From contig CAZMZH010000001.1 in assembly GCA_964570665.1 (NCBI GenBank), positions 186,001 through 250,000 on the forward strand: 64,000 nucleotides of DNA, given 5' to 3'. Positions 1-8,002 of this stretch are shown one piece after another; position 1 is the stretch's first letter; the number at the start of each line of letters is the position of its first letter. Position numbers and translations under genes: made by a program. Source of the DNA: JAJDAT01 sp964570665. Lineage in GTDB: Bacteria > Nitrospinota > Nitrospinia > Nitrospinales > JAJDAT01. The notes under the pieces were generated by a model. It saw only the letters and a list, made by a program, of their open reading frames with translations, searched no databases and was not told the origin of the DNA.

Positions 1-84
1 CAAGAAATTGTATATTATAATAGGGGTCTCGTCAAGATCATCAATAACCCCTCTTAGTTCTTTAAAATAAAGATTTCCATCCAA
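1..84 (-). CDS. Possible 5' end of an unknown minus-strand gene (cut by window edge)
   Basis: One minus-strand frame stays open from about base 135 to the left edge, roughly 45 codons in AT-rich DNA. A TTG at 84-82 lies five bases after an AAGGAAG ribosome-binding-like site and would begin M-D-G-N-L-Y-F-K-E-L. The visible residues are a protein-like mix rich in D, E, L and I, ending in a hydrophobic I-I-I-Y-N stretch. I do not recognise the family, and too little is inside the window to call it firmly. If real, it is transcribed divergently from the chemoreceptor gene. Confidence 0.3.
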   Translation of the reverse strand, partial: MDGNLYFKELRGVIDDLDETPIIIYNFL

Positions 85-192
85 GCCAGCTTCCTTACTC
101 CAAACTTTCTCGATTGAAATTAAAATTTTAGATCGTTAATGTTAAGATAAGTTATTAATTATTCCCTTCTAAACGATTAAGGAGAACGTCCT

Positions 193-2910
193 ATGCGTGA
201 ATCCAACGAGTTCGCGTCCACGAAGGACGAACCAAAATCTGGATATTTGAAGACCAAAGCTTCGGAAACCGGAGGATTGCGTTTAAATATTCGTATCAAG
301 CTGGTAGTCATACTATTAATTTCCGGACTTATCCCGCTTGGAGCGTTGACCTACTCCCTAAATCAAAAAATAAAATCAGAATTGCTCGCGATAAATAAAA
401 ACAAACTGATTTCGCTTAGAGAGGAAAAGAAACTTCAAATAGAAAGTTACTTCAGACAAATCGATAATCAAATCGTCACTTTTTCTAACGACTTAATGAT
501 TATCGACGCAATGAAAGAATTTAAAAGAGCTTTCTCTCTAGTTGAGGAAGAAATCGGTTCAAAGTATACTCTGCTGCCAAACGAAGGCTTAATAGAACGC
601 TACCAATACCAACTAAAAAATACTCCAGGAGCCCCCACAGATTCGGTTGAAAGATGGCTTCCTTCCAAAAAAGTTTCCCAAATATTGCAATCGCTCTACA
701 TTACCGAAAACTCTAACCCTATCGGGCAAAAACATTTTTTAAAACAGGCTGAAGACTCTAGCTCTTATTCCAGGGTTCATGGGAAATTTCATCCTGTTAT
801 ACGAGATTTCTTAGAACGCTTTGGTTATTACGACATTTTCTTGGTAGAACCTAAAACCGGTCGTATTGTTTATTCGGTATTTAAAGAAGTCGATTTTTCG
901 ACCAGCCTTTTATCGGGACCTTATGCAAATACAGGTATTGGAAAAGCTTTCAAATCCGCGCTGGAAGCCGATTCCGCTAACGCGGTTTACTTTGAAGATT
1001 TCCATCCTTATGAACCTTCTTACAATGCCGCGGCGGCTTTTATAGCCTCTCCAATTTATGATAAGGGGGCCAAAATTGGGGTTCTAATTCTGCAAGCCCC
1101 CGTTGATCGAATTAACGAAGTTATGTCTAGTCGAAAGACCTGGAAAAAAGTAGGTCTAGGGAAATCGGGAGAAGTATATTTAGTCGGCCCCGATTATAAA
1201 ATGCGAAATAACTCCCGGCTTCTTATCGAACAACCTCAAACCTATTTTGACGCGTTAGAAGAACTTGATCTCGACCCAACAATTATTAAAAAATCTAAAG
1301 AGTTAAACACGTCTATTGGATTCCATTCCGTCGAGACTCAAGGATCAAAAGCCGCTATTAAGGGATCATCCGGATTCGATATATTCCTTGATTATCGCGG
1401 AATCCCCGTACTCAGCGCATATGAACCCGTTTCAATTTTAGGCGTTAATTGGGCGATAATTGCCGAGGTAAATGAAGAAGAGGCTTTAGAAACTCAAAAC
1501 CAATTCAAGCGCTGGATTTTTATTTTTATAGGCGTTCTAGCCATTATCCTTATAATTTCCGCTTATTTTATTTCTGGATGGTTTTCTAGACCGCTTGTCG
1601 TTTTAGTGCGCCGCGCTCAAGAAATAACCCAAAATATTGCTCGTGGCGATTTAAAGCAAAATCTAAATTCGAAAACATTAAGCGATTTGGGGGTTCTGCA
1701 AACCGCTTTTTCGGAAATGCAAATTCGATTGCAAAAATTTATAGAATATTCTGAACGTGTTTTAGGAGGAGATACCGAAGTCGAAGTTATAGAACTTGAA
1801 GGAGAATTTAAACACTCTCTCGATAAAATGCTAAAACAAGCAAAGGAAAAAAAAGAAGCGGAACAAACCACTCAAGAAATGTCATTAAATGAAAAAGCAT
1901 CCACCAAGGATTTGAGACGTAAGGTGGACAGCATGCTCGTAGTCATCGACGCCGCCGCAAAAGGAAACCTGACTCATAACGTCACCGTAACTGGAACCGA
2001 TTCCATTGGTCGCATGGGCGAAAGCCTTTCTACTTTTTTTAACGAACTTATTTCCAGTATAAGAACTATTTCAAATACATCGACAACATTGACCCATTCT
2101 GTCCAAGAAATCGACAAGGAAATTAAAGAGCAAGCCACGGTTTCTGCGGAACAAGCGTCTTCTATATCAGAAATTTTTGCAACGGCAGAAAAGTTGGTCG
2201 AGTCTTCGGCTAAAATGGCAGAACGAGCAAACTCAGTCACTGAAATATCCGGCAATACTCTCAACGAATCAAAAAGCGGAATGAATGCTATGGCTTCTTT
2301 AAAATCTAAAATAGACGAAATAACAAAAGATAATCATTCTATTTTACGAGAAATCATGGCTCTAGGAAGAAAATCAAACGAAATCGGGAAAGTCATGAAT
2401 CTAATTAATAGCATTGCCGACCAAACCAAATTAATTGCCTTCAATGCCGCTATTGAAGCCGCTAGCGCTGGGGAAGCCGGTAAACGTTTTGCGGTTGTTG
2501 CAGGGGAAATCCGTCATCTAGCCGATAACGTTATGGAATCCACATCCGAGATTCAAAGCAAAACCGAAGAAATCCAGAAAGCGATTAATAAATTAGTCAT
2601 GGCATCTGAAAATGGGTCGGCACAAATTATAGAAGGAGGGCATTTAGCCGAAGAAACAATTATCAAGTTGGAAGCGCTGGTTCAAAATGCCAAATCTACT
2701 TCGGAAGCGGCGGAAACAATTTCTTATTCCACTATCCAACAAAAAAAAGATACCGATCATGTTCTTGCGGCATTAAAAGAAATCAATAAAGGAGGAAAGC
2801 AAACATCATCTGCTATCAGCCGCACCTCCTCAGAAGCTAAAAAAATATTTACCATGTCGGAAGAGTTAAAAAATCAAGTCGGGAACTTTACTATCGAAAA
2901 GAAATCTTAA
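193..2910 (+). CDS. Methyl-accepting chemotaxis protein with large periplasmic sensor
   Basis: This 905-residue inner-membrane chemoreceptor would pass a ligand signal to CheA/CheW. A first membrane helix spans about residues 36-56. It is followed by a long extracytoplasmic region (about 60-438) of double-Cache type. A second helix lies near 440-463, then a HAMP domain, a second HAMP-like stretch around 576-620, and the cytoplasmic coiled-coil signalling domain. The conserved tip is clear at about 740-778 (IADQTKLIAFNAAIEAA, then KRFAVVAGEIRHLAD). No CheR-tethering pentapeptide is seen at the C-terminus. The start has an AAGGAG site at 178-183. No che genes lie nearby, so it is an orphan receptor whose ligand is unknown. 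Confidence 0.9.
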   Translation: MRESNEFASTKDEPKSGYLKTKASETGGLRLNIRIKLVVILLISGLIPLGALTYSLNQKIKSELLAINKNKLISLREEKKLQIESYFRQIDNQIVTFSNDLMIIDAMKEFKRAFSLVEEEIGSKYTLLPNEGLIERYQYQLKNTPGAPTDSVERWLPSKKVSQILQSLYITENSNPIGQKHFLKQAEDSSSYSRVHGKFHPVIRDFLERFGYYDIFLVEPKTGRIVYSVFKEVDFSTSLLSGPYANTGIGKAFKSALEADSANAVYFEDFHPYEPSYNAAAAFIASPIYDKGAKIGVLILQAPVDRINEVMSSRKTWKKVGLGKSGEVYLVGPDYKMRNNSRLLIEQPQTYFDALEELDLDPTIIKKSKELNTSIGFHSVETQGSKAAIKGSSGFDIFLDYRGIPVLSAYEPVSILGVNWAIIAEVNEEEALETQNQFKRWIFIFIGVLAIILIISAYFISGWFSRPLVVLVRRAQEITQNIARGDLKQNLNSKTLSDLGVLQTAFSEMQIRLQKFIEYSERVLGGDTEVEVIELEGEFKHSLDKMLKQAKEKKEAEQTTQEMSLNEKASTKDLRRKVDSMLVVIDAAAKGNLTHNVTVTGTDSIGRMGESLSTFFNELISSIRTISNTSTTLTHSVQEIDKEIKEQATVSAEQASSISEIFATAEKLVESSAKMAERANSVTEISGNTLNESKSGMNAMASLKSKIDEITKDNHSILREIMALGRKSNEIGKVMNLINSIADQTKLIAFNAAIEAASAGEAGKRFAVVAGEIRHLADNVMESTSEIQSKTEEIQKAINKLVMASENGSAQIIEGGHLAEETIIKLEALVQNAKSTSEAAETISYSTIQQKKDTDHVLAALKEINKGGKQTSSAISRTSSEAKKIFTMSEELKNQVGNFTIEKKS

Positions 2911-2948
2911 ATACTTAAAAATTCCCAAAAATTTATCTTCCCTTTTTG

Positions 2949-2977
2949 TTGACATCGGTTTCCACGAGGAATATTTT
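2949..2977 (+). promoter_or_regulatory. Sigma70-type promoter ahead of purN
   Basis: A perfect -35 box TTGACA (2949-2954) is separated by 17 bases from TATTTT (2972-2977). It sits after the chemoreceptor stop and about 150 bases before purN, so it probably starts the purN-lolA-rseP transcript. The leader between it and purN contains a ten-codon ORF (ATG at 2980) of unknown relevance. Confidence 0.55.
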
Positions 2978-3127
2978 AGATGAAAGGCCTTTTAGTCATT
3001 TTTTCTTTTTAAAGTCCTCTCGGCATTGCTGTTATATCCCGCCATAGATCTTTTACTTAAGTATAAAAACTGTAAACCCGACTATTAAAATTCTACTAAC
3101 CTAGAAAACATAGCTAAATATTTTTCA

Positions 3128-3736
3128 ATGAATAATAAATTTAAATTAGGAGTGTTGGTTTCCGGTAGAGGAACTAACTTGCAAGCGATCATTGATTGGA
3201 TAGAAAGAGAAAAGCCAAATGCAAAAATTGCGTTAGTCATCAGTAACAAAGAAAACGCCCATGCATTGGAAAGATGCAAAAAATACGGCATCGAATCGAT
3301 TTATTTAAACCCGAAATCGTTTGAGAATAAGGTCGCATTTGATAAGGCCATGGTCTCTCGCATAAAAGAAAGTTCGATCGACTTAGTTTGCTTGGCGGGT
3401 TTTATGCGGATATTAAGCCCAGAATTTATTCAAGCTTTTCCTAAAAAAATTATCAATATTCATCCTTCGCTTTTACCTGCCTTTCCCGGCTTGCACGCTC
3501 AAAAGCAAGCTTTAGACTATGGAGTAAAGCTGGCGGGATGTACAGTTCACTTTGTAGACGAGGGAGTAGACACCGGCCCTATAATTTGTCAGGCCTCCGT
3601 CCCAGTATATGACGATGATATTGAAGAAACATTATCAGAACGGATTCTTGAAGAAGAACATAAACTTTATCCAAAAGCGATTGAATCTATCATGAACGGT
3701 CAAATCGTTTTTTGCGGTAGAAAAACAACTGGCTAA
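3128..3736 (+). CDS. purN: Phosphoribosylglycinamide formyltransferase
   Basis: This 202-residue protein matches folate-dependent GAR transformylase, which transfers a formyl group from 10-formyl-THF to GAR in step three of purine synthesis. The phosphate-binding loop SGRGTNLQ is at residues 12-19. The catalytic triad is recognisable as Asn110 and His112 (INIHPSLLP) and Asp148 (DEGVDTG), corresponding to N106/H108/D144 of the E. coli enzyme. The length is normal. There is no obvious Shine-Dalgarno sequence before the ATG. It heads a plus-strand run into lolA with 20 bases between. It is cytoplasmic and complete. Confidence 0.95.
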   Translation: MNNKFKLGVLVSGRGTNLQAIIDWIEREKPNAKIALVISNKENAHALERCKKYGIESIYLNPKSFENKVAFDKAMVSRIKESSIDLVCLAGFMRILSPEFIQAFPKKIINIHPSLLPAFPGLHAQKQALDYGVKLAGCTVHFVDEGVDTGPIICQASVPVYDDDIEETLSERILEEEHKLYPKAIESIMNGQIVFCGRKTTG

Positions 3737-3756
3737 CCAACAACCACTAATTCCAT

Positions 3757-4428
3757 ATGATTTCTATGCCCATGAAATATTTCTTTAAGTTTTTCTTATT
3801 AGTTTTCATTGTCCTTAATTCAACTAAAAATGGATGGGGAGAAGAGAATAAAAGTATCCTGGAATCCATCCAAAAACGATACGAAGAGGTGCATACATTT
3901 AAAGCCAAGTTTTCCCAAAAAGCCTTTGTTCAAATAATGGATCAAACTCAGCAAGCAGAAGGAGAAGTGGTTATTAAAAAACCGGGTAAAATGAAATGGG
4001 TTTATAAAAACCCCGATCCACAAACGCTTATCGTCAACAATAATACTTTCTGGCTCTATGCTCCCGAAGAAAACCAGGTTACTAAAGCGTCTATTAAAGA
4101 TGTATATACCGCTAATACCCCCGCATTATTCCTTTCTGGCGAAGGAAAATTGACCGATTCTTTCCGGCTTGAAAAGGTTATTAAAAAAGAAAATACTTCC
4201 CAAGTAACGCTTCTTCCCTTAAAGGAAGATGGCGGTATGCAAAAATTAGCTCTTATAGTAGATAACAAAAAATACCAAATACTGGGCTCAAAGGTGTATG
4301 ATAGTTTAGGTAATACAACAGAAATAAGATTTAAATCCATTGAAATAAACCTTACTTTTCCCGACTCCTTATTTGATTTTGAAACTCCTGAAGGAGTAGA
4401 TCTTATTGACGCCTCGAATCGGGATTAA
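3757..4428 (+). CDS. lolA: Outer-membrane lipoprotein carrier LolA
   Basis: This 223-residue periplasmic chaperone would carry lipoproteins from the LolCDE transporter to the outer membrane. The N-terminus is a signal peptide, a short charged stretch followed by FFKFFLLVFIVL. The mature part has the LolA-family patterns F-x-A-x-F-S-Q-K near residue 50, G-x-x-x-I-x-K-P-G-K-M-K-W and a P-D-P-Q-T-L-I-V-N segment. Three ATGs lie close together (3757, 3766, 3772) and the sequence does not decide between them. It sits between purN and rseP, so envelope genes share this run. The family call is fairly secure; no lolB was seen. Confidence 0.88.
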   Translation: MISMPMKYFFKFFLLVFIVLNSTKNGWGEENKSILESIQKRYEEVHTFKAKFSQKAFVQIMDQTQQAEGEVVIKKPGKMKWVYKNPDPQTLIVNNNTFWLYAPEENQVTKASIKDVYTANTPALFLSGEGKLTDSFRLEKVIKKENTSQVTLLPLKEDGGMQKLALIVDNKKYQILGSKVYDSLGNTTEIRFKSIEINLTFPDSLFDFETPEGVDLIDASNRD

Positions 4429-4459
4429 TTAAAAATAAAAAAAATTACTTAAATCAAAA

Positions 4460-5830
4460 ATGATTGAGCTTTCAGCTTTTCCCTTAGATAAAATTCTAGA
4501 TTTCACAACTTCTGTTTTCGTATTTTTAGCGGCCCTTGCAGCCTTAATATTTGTCCATGAATTGGGGCATTTTTTGATCGCGAGACGTTGCGGCGTAGAA
4601 GTTGAAAAGTTTTCCCTAGGTTTTGGCCCTAAAATATTTGGGTTTACTCAAGGGAAAACCGACTACATGGTATCCGCCATACCCTTAGGCGGATACGTAA
4701 AAATGAAAGGAGAGGATCCAAAAGAAGAGTTGAGCGACCAAACCGGCTCGTTCTCTGGAGCTCCCGTTAACCATCGTTTAGCCATTGCCTTTGGAGGTCC
4801 TTTATTTAATCTTCTTTTTGCGGTTGTCATCTATATTGTCGTTTATATGAATGGCGCGCCCAATTTGGGGACATCTATAGGAACGGTCAAAGAAGGGTCC
4901 CCTGCTGAAATTGCAGGATTGCAATCAGGAGATAAAATCGTTGGAATTGATGGAACTAAAATCCAATTTTGGGAGAAATTACAAGCGGTAGTCCATAAAA
5001 ACCCCGGTAAGAGAATGGATTTCATGATCGAACGGGGCAAAACGCAAGTCATAAACTTAATTATCACCCCTGTTTCCGAAGAAACAACCAATCTATTTGG
5101 CGAAAAAGAAAAAGTCGGTTTAATTGGAATTACCCCTTTAGTCCAAAAAATCACCTACATTGCAAAAGACTCTGCCGCCGAAGAGTCAGGCTTCCAATTA
5201 GAAGATAAAGTTTTATCCATTGACAATCATCCGTTTCGAGGATGGATGGATTTAAAAAAATACGCTGTCGATAAACCTAACCAAGAAGTCACTTTTAAGG
5301 TATTAAGAGACGGAGCCGAAATAGACATTCCCATTACGCCTAGACCCAAAACGGTTCAAGACCAAAAGGGCAAATCAATAGAAATCGGAGAACTCGGATT
5401 AGGTCTTACCGGGGATATGATTTTAGAGCGTTATGGTATTTTGGGCGCCGTACAAAGAGCGTTTGAGGAAACGATTCGATTGACAGTATTGATTGGTCAA
5501 TCAATTAAAAAAATGATTTTCGGAACCGTTCCTGCAGACTCCATTGGCGGCCCCATTTTAATATTTCAAATCTATGACGAGCAAGCGGAACAAGGGTTCA
5601 ATCAAACTATTCGATTGACTGCATTATTGAGCATTAACCTTGGACTCCTAAATTTATTGCCTATTCCAATCCTTGATGGAGGCCATATTTTGTTTTTCTT
5701 GATCGAAGCTATCAAAGGGAAACCGGTGAGCGAGAGAAACCGAGAAAGAGCCCAACAAGTTGGTTTTTTCATGTTAATTTCTCTGATGGTTTTTGCTTTT
5801 TACAACGATATTATGAGGATTATTTCCTAA
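4460..5830 (+). CDS. rseP: Site-2 RIP metalloprotease RseP
   Basis: This 456-residue intramembrane zinc protease cleaves anti-sigma factors or remnant signal peptides in the inner membrane. The zinc motif HELGH is at residues 33-37 in the first membrane helix. The second active-site motif L-D-G-G-H lies near 406-410, after LLPIPI. Two PDZ domains sit between them (about 125-210 and 215-300); the first carries G-S-P-A-E-I-A-G-L-Q-S-G-D-K-I. The length is typical of the two-PDZ type. It follows lolA by 31 bases, and a small gene follows 17 bases later. No anti-sigma partner is encoded in the window. Confidence 0.94.
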   Translation: MIELSAFPLDKILDFTTSVFVFLAALAALIFVHELGHFLIARRCGVEVEKFSLGFGPKIFGFTQGKTDYMVSAIPLGGYVKMKGEDPKEELSDQTGSFSGAPVNHRLAIAFGGPLFNLLFAVVIYIVVYMNGAPNLGTSIGTVKEGSPAEIAGLQSGDKIVGIDGTKIQFWEKLQAVVHKNPGKRMDFMIERGKTQVINLIITPVSEETTNLFGEKEKVGLIGITPLVQKITYIAKDSAAEESGFQLEDKVLSIDNHPFRGWMDLKKYAVDKPNQEVTFKVLRDGAEIDIPITPRPKTVQDQKGKSIEIGELGLGLTGDMILERYGILGAVQRAFEETIRLTVLIGQSIKKMIFGTVPADSIGGPILIFQIYDEQAEQGFNQTIRLTALLSINLGLLNLLPIPILDGGHILFFLIEAIKGKPVSERNRERAQQVGFFMLISLMVFAFYNDIMRIIS

Positions 5831-5847
5831 ACCTTTACCTAATTTAC

Positions 5848-6114
5848 ATGACCCCTCAAGCACAATTAGAAGACCTTAAAGATTGCGCTAACAAACTTTC
5901 CGTAGAAATAATTTACCGAGATCTTACCGACATTGAATTTAGCTTCCAAAGCGGTTTTTGCAAAGTTAACGGAAGCCAAGTCATTATCTTGGATAAAAAA
6001 CTACCGATAGAAGAAAAAATAAATATCATACTTCAAGGATTCGAAAATCTGGATCTTGATAGTTTCTTCATATCCCCATGGATTCGGGATCGACTAGAAA
6101 AAATTGAACTTTAA
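5848..6114 (+). CDS. Small conserved-looking protein of unknown function
   Basis: This is an 88-residue protein with no signal peptide or membrane segment. The first half looks like an alpha/beta unit (LEDLKDCANKLSVEIIYRDL). A segment KVNGSQVIILDKKLPIEEK and a helical tail follow. It lies 17 bases after rseP and 16 bases before the PEP mutase fusion, so it is probably co-transcribed with both. The compact spacing supports it being real, although the ribosome-binding site is weak. I do not recognise the family and assign no function. Confidence 0.6.
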   Translation: MTPQAQLEDLKDCANKLSVEIIYRDLTDIEFSFQSGFCKVNGSQVIILDKKLPIEEKINIILQGFENLDLDSFFISPWIRDRLEKIEL

Positions 6115-6130
6115 AACTTAAGTGATGTAA

Positions 6131-7858
6131 ATGACTCTCTTAAACAATATTTTACCAGAACTACGCCGACGCCTACTGAAAGAGGCTTTAAATAAAGGCG
6201 AATTGGTTCGAATCATCGAAGCCCATAATGGATTAAGTGGAATCGTCGCAAACAACGCTAAAGTTCAAGGTCTTGACGAAGAAAATCCGATAGCTCGCGA
6301 TTTTGACGGAGTCTGGGAAAGTAGTTTGACCGACTCGGCTTCTAAAGGACACCCTGATATTGAAATTGTCAGCTTTGATTCGCGATTGCAGACGATCCAT
6401 GAAATTTTAGCGGTCACGAATAAACCCATGATTGTCGACGGCGATACCGGCGGAGAACCCAACAATTTCGAGTACGCCGTTACTAAATTAGAAAGAGCCG
6501 GCGTGTCCGCCGTTATCATCGAAGATAAAGTCTTTCCAAAAAGAAATAGCTTAGAAGCTGGAACCAGCCAAGAACAGGAAAACCCAGAAGAATTTGCAAA
6601 AAAAATCCGCCGAGGAAAAGCGGTTCAAGCTTCGGACGATTTTATGATCATAGCTCGAATTGAAAGTCTCATTGCCGAAGCTGGAATGGACGACGCCAAA
6701 CGTAGAGCCAGAGTTTATTTAGAGGCTGGCGTTGATGGCATAATGATCCACTCAAAACAAAAAAGTCCTGAAGAGGTTTTTGAGTTCGCGATATTCTATC
6801 GAGAGCTTCAAAAAGAACTCAATATAACCAAACCATTAATTTGCGTCCCAACCACCTATAACACAGTGCATGAGGATGAATTACATGCCGCAGGTTTCAA
6901 TATAGTTATTTATGCGAACCATCTTCTGCGCGCAGCGTATCAATCCATGTTGGAAACCGCTAAAACAATTCTCATCAATCAAAGGTCGTTTGAGGCGGAT
7001 CCTATATGCGCTCCCGTTAGAGAAATTTTTAAAACGGTAGGTTTTTTAGACGTTAAAGAAAAAGATAAATTGGAAGAAAGTTTACGCGCCGACTCCGTAA
7101 TTATTCCAGCCGCAGGCGAAGACGAAATTTTAAAACCCATCTTGAATGGAAAACCAAAAACCATGTTGGAGATTTCTGGCAAAACCATTTTAGACAGACA
7201 AATCGACTCTTTAAACGCCAATGGATTATCCAATATTACGGTTGTAACGGGTTATGCGGGAGATAAAATACAAGCAAGCAACATTGGAACAATCCACAAC
7301 CCCAATTACTCCAAAGGAACCACACTGCATAGCTTAATGCTAGCGCGAAGTAAAATGGAAAATGGCTTCACCATGCTGTACTCGGATATTTTGCTCGAAG
7401 ACCATATTTTAAGTCCTCTAGTAAGATGCCAAGAAGATATCGTTTTAGTCGTCGATAACGCAATTCAATTTCATAGACATGAGGAAGGAAAGGTCGTTGA
7501 TTTTGTAATTAGCCGAAATAAATCTTCCAGAAATAAACGTAAAATCCGCTTTATTTACGAGAATTCTATCGCCAAAATAGGTGAAAAGATCGATCCTGAA
7601 GAAGCTACACATGAGTTTATTGGACTCGCAAAGTTTTCAAAAACCGGCGCGGAAAACTTCGTTCAAACTTTTGAAGATTGCTCACAAAATCATAACAGTA
7701 ATTTAAGTAAAAATAAGGAATTTGGTCAGTTCTCTTTTACAAACCTTATTCAAGAAATGATCGACCGCGGATTCCCCGTCCACTTTTTTGAGATCCATCA
7801 AGGTTGGTTGGAAATTCACGACGAAAACGACGTCGCCTTAGCCAATGAGATGTTTTGA
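6131..7858 (+). CDS. PEP mutase-type domain fused to a nucleotidyltransferase domain
   Basis: This is a 575-residue two-domain protein. Residues about 25-300 are of the isocitrate lyase/PEP mutase superfamily. They carry the PEP-mutase signature E-D-K-V-F-P-K-R-N-S (131-140) and the metal-binding V-D-G-D-T-G-G (102-108). PEP mutase makes phosphonopyruvate, the entry step of phosphonate synthesis. Residues about 320-575 resemble a sugar-phosphate or phosphonate nucleotidyltransferase (V-I-I-P-A-A-G, then G-K-P-K-T-M-L-E-I, then Y-S-D-I). The usual G-x-G-x-R of the nucleotide loop is replaced by A-G-E-D-E-I-L. PepM-cytidylyltransferase fusions are known and activate aminoethylphosphonate with CTP. 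No phosphonopyruvate decarboxylase or transaminase gene is near. The domain call is firm; the exact product is inference. Confidence 0.85.
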   Translation: MTLLNNILPELRRRLLKEALNKGELVRIIEAHNGLSGIVANNAKVQGLDEENPIARDFDGVWESSLTDSASKGHPDIEIVSFDSRLQTIHEILAVTNKPMIVDGDTGGEPNNFEYAVTKLERAGVSAVIIEDKVFPKRNSLEAGTSQEQENPEEFAKKIRRGKAVQASDDFMIIARIESLIAEAGMDDAKRRARVYLEAGVDGIMIHSKQKSPEEVFEFAIFYRELQKELNITKPLICVPTTYNTVHEDELHAAGFNIVIYANHLLRAAYQSMLETAKTILINQRSFEADPICAPVREIFKTVGFLDVKEKDKLEESLRADSVIIPAAGEDEILKPILNGKPKTMLEISGKTILDRQIDSLNANGLSNITVVTGYAGDKIQASNIGTIHNPNYSKGTTLHSLMLARSKMENGFTMLYSDILLEDHILSPLVRCQEDIVLVVDNAIQFHRHEEGKVVDFVISRNKSSRNKRKIRFIYENSIAKIGEKIDPEEATHEFIGLAKFSKTGAENFVQTFEDCSQNHNSNLSKNKEFGQFSFTNLIQEMIDRGFPVHFFEIHQGWLEIHDENDVALANEMF

Positions 7859-8002
7859 TCGATAGCCTACAGTTCTCAAAAAACGCCATCACATCAAAAT
7901 CCGACCCTAAATAATTCAACGCTTGCTCTTTTGTAAAATATACTTTAAAAAACCTACGGTCCTTAAAAATTAAATATTAAAAAAACTATCTAATTATTAG
8001 CC

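Noticed and set aside
121..150. Sigma28 flagellar promoter before the chemoreceptor
   Set aside because: TAAAATTT and a GATAA-like box are present, but the spacing is about three bases too long and the -10 match is poor.
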